Assembly: GCA_023159155.1 (NCBI GenBank)
Contig: JAJNNX010000005.1
Coordinates: 434,001-498,000 of the forward strand
Reading direction: 5' to 3'
From: Ustulina deusta
Taxonomy: Eukaryota > Ascomycota > Sordariomycetes > Xylariales > Xylariaceae
DNA length: 64,000 nucleotides
Each line of letters starts with the position of its first letter. The stretch's first letter is position 1. The position numbers and the translations under genes were made by a program. Of the stretch, positions 43,883 to 55,349 are shown piece by piece. Below the pieces are notes generated by a model. That model worked only from the letters and a program-made list of their open reading frames with translations, did no database searches and was not told the DNA's origin.

Positions 43883-45212
43883 ATGCGACACTTTGTCGGA
43901 GTCGGCGCTTGTTATCTCGACACAATTCTATGGTCAGTGCTCATCATGAATACTACGTGTGCCTTGTTGACCATGGTGCGCAGCGTGTCCCATTATCCCT
44001 CTGAAGACGAAAAGCTGCGAGCTCTGAGCACTTCCACGAGACGAGGGGGGAACTGCCCGAATACTCTGGAAGTCCTTCGGGATCTTCTTCAGTCTGTTGA
44101 TGCACCCACCACCTTGCATTTGGTCGCGGTGCTCCCCAGCCGACAGTCTAGTGCTACGGGAAAGATCGAGGAATCACTCGGGTCTGGCGTCTCATTGCAA
44201 GCATGCCTGTTCCGCGAAGAATATCACAACCCACCCTCCAGCTACATTATTAGGAGCCTTGCTACGGACTCGCGCACAATCATCAACTATAACGATCTGC
44301 CTGAGATGAGCTACGATGAGTTCTCTCGGGCTGCTGATGCGCTGAGCGCAGAGGATACTTGGTATCATTTTGAGGTACCTATGATCTTGGAGAGTTAGGT
44401 CAGTAGTATCTACCTTCGGGGCTGATAAGTATAGGGGCGAATTCCGGATGTCACTCTCCAGTGTATGAAGTATCTCCGCCGATTACATGCGGGCATCTAC
44501 ATCAGTGTAGAATTGGAGAAGCCGGCGAGAGATGGGTTACAAGAACTCGTCCCAGAAGCGGACGTAGTATTCTACTCCAAAGGCTGGGCAACGGTTAGTA
44601 GACGCAATTTCATACAGTCTTGTCTCGCGCATTACCTTGTGCCTTCAGAAAATCTACACACTAGAAAGGGTTCAAGTAGGGCTACTAATTCCGATGCAAC
44701 TTGTAGGGCAATGGGTACAACGACGCCGAAGAGTGCCTTCGAGCGCAAGCCAAATTGGCCCCTAATGCGTAAGCAGCCCGGAACGATCCCTAGGACTAGG
44801 TAGCGCTAAGAGGATTCAACCCTAACCAAGATCTATCTCCCTCTATCTAACGTTACTGATCTCGTTCTCCCATAGTCTCCTTCTGTGCTGCACTTGGGGC
44901 GAGCAGGGTTCGTATGCTTTGGAGCCTCGCACAGACGCTTACTGCGGCACCGCCGCATTTCACCCTGAAGGTTCGAGGGTGATTGAGTGAGTGTCCAGTG
45001 TTCGAAATCACTTCTTTTCCGAGTCTGATTGACTTCTTAGCACCATCGGAGCTGGAGATACATTTATAGCGGGGATTTTGTATACATTCCTGGGTGGACA
45101 CAAGACTTGGTCTCTGGCACAGAAACTCGCCTTTGCGAATCGACTCGCCGGTTTCAAGGTTGTTCAAGAAGGATTCTCTGGGCTGTCTGGCCGTATGCAG
45201 CTTCGACCATAA
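43883..45212 (+). CDS. PfkB-family sugar kinase, ketohexokinase-like (six exons)
   Basis: Deduced exons 43883-43932, 43984-44374, 44435-44593, 44707-44768, 44876-44986 and 45041-45212, giving 314 residues, the usual length for the family. The N-terminus MRHFVGVGACYLDTIL joins CVSHYPSEDEKLRALS, then RRGGNCPNTLEVLRDLL, the di-glycine sugar-contact segment. SSYIIRS and SRTIINYNDLPEMSYDEF follow, then ISVELEKPARDGLQEL, ADVVFYSKGWA, LLLCCTWGEQGSYAL. The PfkB signature is TIGAGDTFIAG, with the catalytic Asp264, followed by KLAFANRLAGFKVVQEGFSGL. It should phosphorylate a ketose or related sugar with ATP; the substrate is inferred from resemblance to ketohexokinase. All five introns are GT-AG and phase-consistent, so the gene looks intact although it appears broken as raw ORFs. 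Confidence 0.88.
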
Positions 45213-45515
45213 GAGGAAACATGCGCTGCTGAGCTGGAACTTTTGGTGTGTTGCGCACCCTATCCGCGCAGGATTTATGAAGAGCCACAAGACTCGAAGT
45301 CATGCCTCACAAGTTTCAGTACAAGGTGATGGATGCATCCAGGCCGCATTGTGCCATTGAACCTTCGATATCGACCTCTAGCATTTTAGGATAGGCGAGT
45401 CGCACACAATAATTGAATCTCGTTCCAGTTGTCTACTAGAGCGCCTGGATCCAAATACCGAATCATCATTTGGGGGCATTTCCCTTCGCAGACCGTTGAT
45501 TTTGAAAACTACACG
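45213..45515. other. Short spacer between the sugar kinase and the fructosamine-kinase-like pseudogene
   Basis: No coding signal seen. It probably holds the kinase 3' flank and the pseudogene promoter. Confidence 0.45.
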
Positions 45516-46596
45516 ATGAACTCGAGAGCTGACGGCTTAGGGTCAAGCTTCGTGGGAGGGAATTTTGAACTAAATACAGCGGTCATCAAAGGTGCAGGCC
45601 CATACCACGATTTACAACCGGCCATTTTACGCTCTACGGATTCGGTCTTGGCACAGCCATTCCCGGCTTCGAAATTATATCTTCTCATGCATACGGGCAA
45701 TGGGTCTGGGCCCAGCAGGCGAAGCTGCTTTGTCGGCTTGCCGATGGTACCTTAACTAATTATTTCTTGAAAGGGCCCAGGGAGAGAACGATCGTGTCAT
45801 GATCGAGGGCCAGTTTGAGTCTGACAAGGCCGTTCATCAATACATTCCTTCGTTTTGCCCCAAGCCCTTGGCCTGGGGCAAATACGAATCATCCTTGGGC
45901 CTTGACAAGTACTCCTTTCTGGCTGAGTTCCGTGAAGTTGGCCAACAACCACCGGAACCTCTCCGCTTCGCAGCTCTATTGGCTGATTTACACAAGCGTT
46001 CCATATCCCCAACTGGTAAATTCGGATTTCACGCGACAACCTGTCATGGGAATTCACAACAGTTGACCTGCTGCTGGGAAGATTCATGGGAGACGCTTTA
46101 TCGGAAGCAACTAGCCTTCGTGTCCCAGATTGACCATGGCAGGCAACCCTGTTGAAGTATGAATACTACGCGCAGTTGGTCCTAGAGAAGAGTGTTGAAA
46201 AGCTGCTTCGGCCCCTCCAGAGCGAAAGTCGAAACGACAAGCCATGTCTAGTACACGGAGGCTTGTGGGATGGAAATACGGCCACCGATATGGAGTCTGG
46301 CGAGCCATTCGTTTTCGATGGCAGTGCTTTCTATGCACACAATGAGTATGAACTCGGGAACTGGAGGACCCTGCAGCACCGTCTCAGTGGAAAGTCATAT
46401 ATCAGGAGCTATAAGCGACTGTTCCCTGCAAGCGAACCAGGTAGTCTCATTGGTCTGTGTTTCCTATGTTTGGATGATAAGATCAACTACTGCCAATCCA
46501 GAAGAGGACTGGGATTCGAGGAACTTGTTGTATTATTTGCGCTTCAACGTCACAGCTGCATATTTGATTCCGGGCAGTAATTATCGTGAAAAGTAA
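45516..46596 (+). pseudogene. Fructosamine-kinase-family gene, frameshifted
   Basis: Most of the family is readable in pieces. FELNTAVIK (exon to 45591) joins after an intron to AIPGFEIISSHAYGQWVWAQ, LCRLADGTLTNYFLK (from 45657). Then, one frame over, come DRVMIEGQFESDKAVHQYIPSFCPKPLAWG, FLAEFREVGQQPPEPLRFAALLADLHKRS and CWEDSWETLYRKQLA. After another frame change there follow LLRPLQSESRNDKPCLVHGGLWDGNTATD, EPFVFDGSAFYAHNEYELGNW, and after an intron (46441-46501) DWDSRNLLYYLRF. The frame changes near 45775 and near 46140 cannot be explained by introns of normal size, and each fits a one-base loss. The catalytic HGD motif reads HGG. The family phosphorylates fructosamines or other ketosamines and resembles aminoglycoside kinases. 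I conclude this copy is inactive. Confidence 0.75.
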
Positions 46597-48554
46597 GTTA
46601 AAATCGTCCTACACAATGCACCATGTCGAAAAGGTCGCATAGGACTCTGACAATCAGTGTGTAGCAAGCCATTCTGTTGAATATTCGCCAGCATTTCCTA
46701 CACATCTCATGCCTTCCCATGCCTTTCCGAGTACGTGATTCGTTCGCCTAGCTGGAAAGGTCCTATCTTTCGCGACCATCATCCGCTTATGGGCCAGCGA
46801 TATTGCCATTACTTACCCGCTTAGTCGGGTCTCTTCCCCTTTGCCTCGGTGCTATGCGAGGTTCCCTGATTGTAGAGAAAGACCATGGAGGGGGTAAGCG
46901 AAGGTTTCATCATGCACTACATATTGCTTCAAGTGGACCGTGTTATCTTCATATAGTATACCGTTATCCTTTACAACAACTACTAAATACTCTGGGAAGT
47001 AGTTCTAGAAGCAATAGGAGAAGCTATCTTCGTTGCGCTCTCTTGAGGGACCGGATGCCTTCAGCGATGCCGGGGAAGGCCACCTTAGCACCAACAACTC
47101 GAGGCCGTTACTGTCTGAGGATTTCCACCCTAATGGATGGAAAAGGCATACCTCAGGACCGATGATCCCGCACCTATCAGTTCCCGAGTATTCACGCCAA
47201 CCACCCAGCCGCCATGGATCCCTCGAGCCCTCGGCCGCTCCTGTGTATTCTTCTGGGACAACATATTCCGCTCTTTCACCATTACCTACAAACCCCTTGG
47301 GTCTTACAATCTGGCCTACCCGGGCGAGACATCTAGCTCTCTCTATGGCGGACTACCATGCATGCTAAAATTCGAAAATCTACTGGACCTAAACTTCACT
47401 CATCGTCATCCTTACAGAGATAATATTTCCATTGCCAGCAGAATAGAAAGAAACCGTGTGAGAAACCTTCTTGTGGCGCTCACCCTGTGTGACTGCTTTT
47501 AGCGGCACTGAATTTGATGTCTGGGGCGAACATGAGCCAATGTTGTACAAGGAGCGCGCTAATAAACAGCATTGCTTTAGCCGCAAACCGAAAGAGAATA
47601 AGGTTATGTCTAAGGTTGGGTCGAATTCGCGTGAATGTTCGGTCCCCGTATATCCTTCTGCTTGTGAGAGATTGCTGCGAGAATCTTCTAACCTTTTCAA
47701 TCAACCAACCCGGATCAGTGCTAGTCACGGCGCTAAATGCCTCAAGTCAGCTCCGAAATAAGGGAAAGACACAGCAGCTTGAAAAGTAATGCTGCGAAGC
47801 AAATAGGAGATGATTATCTTCTGTCTATGCCCTCCCGGGAAGAAGTGATGTTGACACGAGTCCGCAGAGGGCCGACTTCTCAGGAGGCCAATAACGAAAC
47901 TTGATAATCCTGATTTGCCAGATCTCGGAGGCCCTGTGATCCACAGAATCCGAGAAGAACTAGGACTTGTCGAAAGCCATTCTGTAAGACCTTTTCTGCG
48001 GAGTAGCTACTGGCATGAGTCTTGCATGATTTAATAATCATTCTCTTCTTCAATGTTGTCTGTAATCCCCAAGATCTTCCGGAGACGGTCGACCTCTGAT
48101 TCGCCAGAATACTCCGCGAACCCGGTATCAATTGTGCTAGTTGCTTCCATCATTTTGAGATGTTCTAACTGATCTTTTTTTTTTATATAAGTCAGCATAA
48201 ATGGCCATGAGATTCTGAATGGTTTGATACCTGAGATGGTGTACGTCGAACTCGCTACTTTCTTCATCTACCACCTCAGCACATTCGTGACCTTAGTGAT
48301 CTTTAGTCGATTTGGCAAGCATTGATGTTCAGATGCTCATCTCCCAGCCTGGCTGTAAATGCCGTCGACCAAGATTCAACAAAAGCGATTCATGAAAGCC
48401 AGAAGAAATTTATCGAACTGGACTATCTAGATGTCTATAGTGTACATGAATACTGTAATTAGTTTTTCAAGAACCCTTCCTCTGCTTTTCCCCTTTGAAT
48501 CCAATACACACAAAACGACTTGAGCGCGACGTGAGCCGAGTACGAGCTCAGTCT
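46597..48554. other. 2-kb interval with unassigned ORFs
   Basis: Several ORFs of 80-120 codons overlap on both strands (for example 47137-47502 plus and 48031-48267 minus), but none resembles a known family. They could be gene remnants downstream of the pseudogene. Confidence 0.4.
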
Positions 48555-49284
48555 CTAGATGAACCCAGCAGCAAGCTCGAAGGACTGGCACTTGGCGCTT
48601 GGGATGTTAGCCGGGTCGGGGTTGACGCCGTAGAAGAGCTCGAAGGTGTTGTCCACGGGACAAGCCCACCAGCCTAACGACACATCGGATGTTAGCTATT
48701 TGCTTCCTCATCCTGGCACTTTCCACTGGAATTCCTAATCCCCCCGAACTGGGTTGTCGGGATCGTAGATCGACCACTCACCTTCGACATTGCCGTTGTA
48801 CGTCAGATAGTTATTGGCGTTGAGCGCAAAACCCGCGGTGCCTGTGCCCGGCTGCGAAAAGACCTGGGCAATGCTGCCCGCCGGCACATCGGGCATGCGG
48901 AGTTCGTACGGGATGGTGGCACCCGTGAGATCTATGACGAGAGGGGAAAAAAAAACATCAAGTTAGTGATAGCTCAATTCATCTCTCCCCCTCACATCTC
49001 CTGCTCCAGCTCCCCTCTTCTCGAGATCGGACCGTTCACGTACCGAAAGACAGCGCGCTGCCGTCTAAGTACGCCGCGTCGGGCTGGTACGCGGCGGGAC
49101 GCTGGATCTGGATCGCGTTCGTGCCTGCCGCGACGTGCGCGTTTACGATGGCCCAGCCGAAGATGGCGTCGTTGTTGACGACGCGGAGTTGGAATTCCGC
49201 CGCGACGGCCCTTTTGAACGATGATGCTGGGGCTGCGAGCGCGGCGCCGGCGAGGGTGAGGGCGGCGACGGTGAAGGAACGCAT
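48555..49284 (-). CDS. Secreted PhiA-like cell wall protein (three exons)
   Basis: Exons (minus) 49284-49044, 48931-48782 and 48673-48555, giving 169 residues. A signal peptide (MRSFTVAALTLAGAALAAPASS) is followed by KRAVAAEFQLRVVNNDAIFGWAI. Exon 2 encodes DLTGATIPYELRMPDV, then TAGFALNANNYLTYNGNVEG. Exon 3 gives WWACPVDNTFELFYGVNPDP and a final Cys in SAKCQSFEL. The size, the LTYNG segment and the WWACP/Cys pair resemble fungal cell wall protein PhiA, which is linked to conidiation and phialide development in Aspergillus. The family match is from memory and moderately strong. The KR after the signal peptide may be a Kex2 site. All introns are GT-AG and phase-consistent. Confidence 0.78.
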
Positions 49285-50380
49285 TTTCGACGAGTTTTAG
49301 GGGGGTGCCTAAGGTTGCTGGCGTGGTATGTATGTAGATAGTTGCGTTTTGCGTGTTTTTTCAAAAGACGGGCTGAGCGGTACTAGCGAAGGTGTGGTTG
49401 CGAGATTGAATAGTCACTAGCAGAGACAATGGCGTTGTCTTATATATCTTTCTCTCATCTCTCGCCGTGATGGAAAACCCCCCTGCGTTCGTTTGACATG
49501 CGGTGGAACAAAGGCTGCCTATTCGAGGAAGGTCATATCTCGATCATGGTCCGCATTAGGATAGCCTGGGGTGGTATCGCCACATGTATGAATACGAAGT
49601 CTCAATCTAGGGGAAGAGCGGCTTCGTATTCATGGAATTGACGCTCGGAACATGCGAGAAGAAACACTCTTATTCCCGGGCCGTACCGCTAGCCTGATGC
49701 CGGAATCAAATCAGCTGAGCGCGATTCAAGCAATCCTTGACCGCGTGGTCTATATCCGGTCGACCCACCGAATGGCATAAAACTCCCAGTGGAAGTCGAT
49801 CACAATTGTTGCTGGCGCCATATAAGAGGATCGGGTAGGTATGTAAGCTGACCAATCGAATAGGGTGGAATTGTATGACAAACGAGTGTTGCTCAGCATA
49901 ACAACCCAGTATCGACATTGGGCTTAACGGGATTCTAGTGTGACGGCAATTAATCCTCCTCGTATTGAACAACGAACTGGGAGTGATGCGACGGGCGTAT
50001 AGATATAGGATGGTAAAGCGCGACAGTAATTCGCAATTTCAAAGTTAGATGGATGTGGTAAAATTGAAGAAGGGCAATATCGAGGTTGAGGAGAAGGAAT
50101 GGGATTGAGAATACAATCGTGACGCCTCAAAAGGAAACGTGCCATAGAATATATGAGCACAAGGTTCATGTAGTCGGATAAACTGATTGTGTAGAGACCT
50201 TGTTTCCATTTTGTTTGTCAAAGCTAAATAAAAGTCATAGAGTATTTTCGGTATCATAAAATTCAAACCGCCGCAAACCTCATTTCCATGCCGAAAACAT
50301 AACCCTACAAGGTCGCGAGGATTTTTTATACCTGTCCAAACACCAAATTGCTAAAAAACAATGCCTCCTACTGCGCCTAA
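49285..50380. other. Intergenic region
   Basis: 1.1 kb upstream of the PhiA-like gene and downstream of the JmjC gene. Nothing recognisable. Confidence 0.5.
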
Positions 50381-53300
50381 TTATGCCCGACCACGCGTGG
50401 CCCATCGGCTACCTCGTCCTCTGCCTCGTCCCCTACCACGGGTTGATACGCTTTGCCTGGCAGGGATTTCGCCATCGCTTGAGTCAGATTCGGAGTCTGC
50501 AGAGCGTTCACCATCCGATAAAGCTAATCTGACAACAGTTGGTCTACCTGGCTTACTCGAGACTCGCCGTGACGGCGGTGTTTCATCGTGCTCCGATGCC
50601 GATGATACAGATGGCGAACCTTCGGCTGCGGGAGGCTCGAAATCATCATCAATGAGTTCAGCACGGCCATGCCTGGGAGTGGCGTTGGGCTCCTCGGCAT
50701 TTGTAATTTTTGTAGGAGGATCGAGTCTCTGTGCCGTTATAGTGGGTGTGGGCATAGTATTTCCAGAAGCACCAGTATCTCGGGTACGGCCACGTTGTCC
50801 GATGCGGATTTTCTTCCCCTTAAGTGCCATCCGCTCTTGCATGGACATGGATCGAAAGTCTTTAGTGGGTTCTGGAACCTTCTGAGGCTCCATAGGAGAC
50901 GTCGCCGCCGTCCGTTGGGAACGTCGAGCTCCTGGTGGACGACCTCTTCGTCTTGTTGGACCTTGTTCTAGCTTTGCCTTGTCTTTGTTTTCGCGTAATC
51001 CTAGTTCTTCCGCTAGCTGAGCCTCCAACTCATCGACAGTCACATTCTCTTCAGTGCCATTAGCATCGGCGTGATCAGCACTAATCAAATCGGTGTCTTC
51101 GAGATTCTCAACCTGGCTGAGAGTTGATCTTCGTGCCCTACCTCTTCCGGCGGGACGACCTTGCCGCTTTGTCGCCGTAGTAGGTGACGAGCCTGTGCCA
51201 AGTGAACTTCTCGGTGGCCGTCCTCGCCTCTTGCTAGTAGATTGTGGGGTCGGCTGGGCATCTACTGATTCGTTCTGGGATGCAGGCGTACTAGTGATAG
51301 CGCGAACTGCTTCCGCTGCCAAATCTAATGCAGAAGGTCTTGGTTCCTGCTCAACCCTCGGTTCCTGCTCAACCATCACAGGGACTGTGTCATCTATCAC
51401 AGGGAATGCGTCATCCATCACATGGACTGTGTCATCCGGCTCTTCTAGGGGTTCTTCCGCCTCAATGTAGGACGTCATGGGCTTAGCATGTCGAAGTGTT
51501 GGTCGTAGTGGATCAATGGGCAACGGACGCCGTATCGGCTTGGCCTTGATCGCCGGCGTCGAATTCTCCCCGTCTTGCCCTCCGTCTTGCCCTCCGTCTT
51601 GTCCTTCTATTGCCCCGACCGGAGCTTGGATGACTGGATGATTTGGGTCGGTTTCGCGGGTTGGAGTGGGGGTGCTGTCACCAAGGACACCAAGCAAAGC
51701 TGGGTCTAGGTTGACCAGTTGTTCGATATTGCCGGTCCTGGGCTTTTTACGATGACTTTTCGGACCTTGGAAATCTGGGTCATCGTCCTGTTCGAGCCTT
51801 GCCTTCCTTTTTGCAAGGCGTAGAGTTTTCCTGACAAAATCGGACATCTGAGGTTCGCTATCAAGTGCGTCTGCAGTTGGCATTTGGAAAGCATCGAACA
51901 AAATCCTGTCAGTACTCTCGTCCTGTTCGTAGAAACCCACACCCATCATACGCCCTCGGTCTAACAGTGTAGGATCGGGGTAATTAGATAAGTCTGGATA
52001 AACGGATTCGCCTTCGGCATCTTGCAATCCAGACATATCCGCCGTTTCAACCTGACTGCCTGGCTCTTCGTGTGACAAGGGTGGAAGGCCGTGACGCTCG
52101 CCTTCTTCCTGTAGTTCATGATCGACAACATGCCTTTGGTCACCGTCCTCATCCATGATTGAGTCCTGGAGCGCCGGGTCCATTTCGCGGGGAGCGTTAC
52201 CTGCATCTAAGGATACCAGTGGATCTTTGGCTTTCTCGGCATCGGCTTGTTGTCGTAGTCTATTCATTCGCTTCGAGTTTTTGCTGCGATTTTCCTCGCC
52301 AGCTGCCTTCAACCAACTCAAGTTGTGAGAGCGGAAATCAACGATAGACTCCACGCTCCTGTCATCCGCAATGGGGCGAGTGTCGTGCCCTAATAGTGTA
52401 TTCTTTGGGATATATGGTTCAGTATTGCCACTTTGCCGGCACGAACCACAGTTGCAAATCTTTAGACATTTTGGGCATTGCCAATGCTCTTGCTCCATAA
52501 TGGCTTGCGGCATCATGTCGAATGCTCTCCACAAGACGCCATAGCAGTATGCTGAAGTGCATGTCCCACAGAAGTGCAGCTTGTAAGTAAAATCTTGATG
52601 ACAGCATACATGGCAACGGTAAGTATCGCCATGCTTCTTCTTCCTTCTCTTGGGTTTCTTTTTGATGCGACCTTCGTCATCGACCTCGGGATCATCTGAT
52701 TCTTCAGGCTCCCGCTCAAGCGGCTTCGTAATGTCATTCCACGGCCTTCTTCGTAGCTGTTCTTGGCAAATCTGAGCTACTGATTTTTTACCTGATATCT
52801 TGCGTGCTAATTCGAGAGGTTGAGGAGAAAGGTCCATGTCGACAAAGCCGTCTTGCTCTATGATCATCGCACGCCATGTTTCGTGTTTATCAACAAGTTC
52901 GGGCCATTGCCATTGTTCACACCACTTAAGGCCAGAGATACACACGCAAGAACGACCCATAGCATAACAATCCATACAAACGTCATAGGTGTCTTCATCG
53001 CCATTTATGAGTTGCCGTACGCAACATTTGCAGGTTAGAAACCGATTAAAGATATTAGATCTGCAATATGAGCAGGTGATGTTTGAGTCGAAGGGAATGT
53101 ACTCAACATCCATCTGCTTGTCACCGAACATCTCGTCGACTAGTATTTCCGTGAAGAGCCTGAATAGCTTCTTGAAGTCGCGCGTCATCTGTTTCATGCG
53201 AACTGAGTTCTGCATGAGCTCTTGACCAAGTCCCAACCAGCTGACCTCAGCGCTGTCCTCGAACGACTGTAGTTCCTTGTAGTATTTTTCGAGGGTATAG

Positions 53301-54425
53301 TAGATGATAGCCTTATTTTTATATTGTTCGTCTCGGCAAACAAGTCGGGCTTTTGGGAGAGCCTCATGCAGCGCAAGGTCAAGTGTCTCGACGGTTGTTC
53401 TGTTCCATGCAACCTTCATCGTTCTGGTGCCCCGGTTCCACACTTGATGCGGCGCGAGAGGAGGCACCAATATGAAATCGCCCACTTTCTGCTCGACGAT
53501 ATACACAGGGAAGTTGGCCTTTTTCCACGCATTGATTTGGGCAAAATGCTTTTCGATCTCGAGATCGTGACCAAGCATCGAGAGGAAATATTCGCGCACA
53601 ACCTCTCGGTCTTTCGTCTCTGTCATAAACCAGATAGAACTTCCTGGCTTTTCCCCATTCTCATCCCTTGACGCTTCGACCATAATGTTCTGACCCAAGC
53701 TCGCGCACATCTCTCGATGAGCTGGAGTATACGTCCCTTCATGGCCAACATAGCACATGAGATTTTGTGCTCGCATCTCCGGGCCCAGGCTACTCATCAG
53801 GTCACCGGCAATTGCGGATGTCTTCTCGGGCGCACCAAATATATCGTCGTCTCGAGATCCACGACTCGGATTCTCGTTGATGTTTTCATTCATATAGAAA
53901 ACATTGGGCGGTATTACCTTCTTCAGATGCTGAAGCCACTCATCAGGGCAGTCGATATCTTTGAGGTACAAGCGCTGCCGGCGCTCATCGCGAAAATTGG
54001 CTGGGGTCCACTGATTTGTGAGCTGTGGCATGGATCGCAGGTAATGACCAGTGGTCATGGGAATGTCCGTCTGCGCGGTAATATCGCGAACATTTTCCTC
54101 TGTCCGTGAGGTTAGCAGTTGCCGCAAGTGCAAGGAAGAGGCGCCGGAGCGTACGCTTCTTGTCGTATGTGTTCTTGAGCCAAGTAGAACTAAAAAGGTC
54201 ATTAGGTAGAACCCTATCCCAGCCTTCGATGACCAAGGGTCGACCGCCTTCTATCACATGGAGCTGGACAAGTTTCTCGAATCCGGCTGGACCAAGCCGT
54301 CGTATCTGGGCGATGGAGATGCGCGTTACCCAGTCGAAGTTGGGCGTTCGGTCGACTAGGGTATGGAGGTCGAGATCCGGGGGTATTGGATCGAACTTGG
54401 CCTGCGGATGTAGTGCACGCCGCAT
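50381..54425 (-). CDS. JmjC-domain protein with Cys-rich zinc clusters and AT-hooks (two exons)
   Basis: Exons (minus) 54425-54155 and 54099-50381, giving 1329 residues; the intron joins NTYDKKQ to ENVRDITAQTD. The N-terminal half is a JmjC domain with a likely Fe(II) triad: HRE in TPAHREMCASLG (about 217-219) and the distal His in APHQVWNRG (about 308). A first Cys cluster (CSYC, CKCC, CMDC, about 433-500) follows. A second comes after a Lys/Arg-rich linker (CHVCC, CGTC, CPKC, CNCGSC, about 586-660) and resembles the 4CXXC zinc finger seen in nuclear regulators. The C-terminal half is acidic and disordered with several GRP AT-hook cores (KRRGRPPR, KRQGRPAG, RRRGRPPG) and a Gly-Arg tail. It is probably a 2-oxoglutarate-dependent histone demethylase or chromatin regulator; the substrate is not deducible. 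Confidence 0.87.
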
Positions 54426-55349
54426 ATTGAGCTAGATGGGCCTATCGGTGTGGCCAGAATTGACGGGCGCGACAATGTTTTCTGTGAAAAGTGATTGTTC
54501 GCGCTTGTACGGAGACTGGCTCGCGATAACCTGGAACGCGTCACGGCGATGACCCACAGTATTGCATTGGATGAAGCAATGGCATTTGGGTCTGGAGACA
54601 GAGGATAGTGTCTTTGTATTAAGATCGGTTGAGTGTAGTGTGATTGCTCGAGGTCGGCGAATCTTCACACGGGAAGCTGTCGAGAATGCATCTACAGAGA
54701 TGGCGCTGCTGGAGAAGATGGAAAAGTGTCCCGGAGGAGGTATACTTACCTAGGTACGCTACCGACTGGAGATAGGCATGTACATGTACCTACCTTGTTA
54801 GTAGACTGCTACCCATACTTTCTTCCAATCGATAAGAGGCTAAATACAGGTAGGCAGTTGTGTCTAAGTACTAAGCTAGGTGCCTATAGGTATAAGTCTA
54901 CCTAAGTCTAGACTAGACTACTCTAGGTTAGTACTACGTAAGTACACACTTGAATCGCCAATCACCAATCCCCAACCAGTCGGAGCTTGACCTTATAAAG
55001 CATCGAAGGACTTCCTGTGCAAAACAGCGCCGACATGGCGCAAAATCCATAGCAACTACAAAAATACCCTCTTGTTTGTTAGGGCGTTAGGAGCTGCAGC
55101 CTATAGATCTTGGGTCGAAGTCTAGGGGTTTCTTTTCGGATCAACGAACAGAGTACGAGAGTGAGGTAAGCATGGCATTTCATCATGTCCCATCATGTAA
55201 GAAGGAAAAAATGGGAATTTAACCCGAGAGTATCTTATGGCGCCTTGATATTGACTTAGACACCGTTGAATCACCTTTTTTTTTATGGATGCGAGAAGTA
55301 TAGGTATTTGTTAACATCTAGCACAGATGCAAATTGCAGAAGGGGCAAA
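54426..55349. other. Intergenic region between divergent JmjC and COQ2 genes
   Basis: No convincing gene. It holds a TACCTAGGTA palindrome (54747-54756) and many partial copies of the word to about 54930. Confidence 0.5.

Noticed and set aside
43883..45212. Sugar kinase seen first as scattered, broken ORFs
   Set aside because: Six exons with consistent phases and GT-AG ends give a full-length PfkB protein, so it is intact.
48031..48267. 78-codon minus-strand ORF
   Set aside because: No family recognised and no supporting neighbouring exon. It may be a remnant, but there is too little to call.
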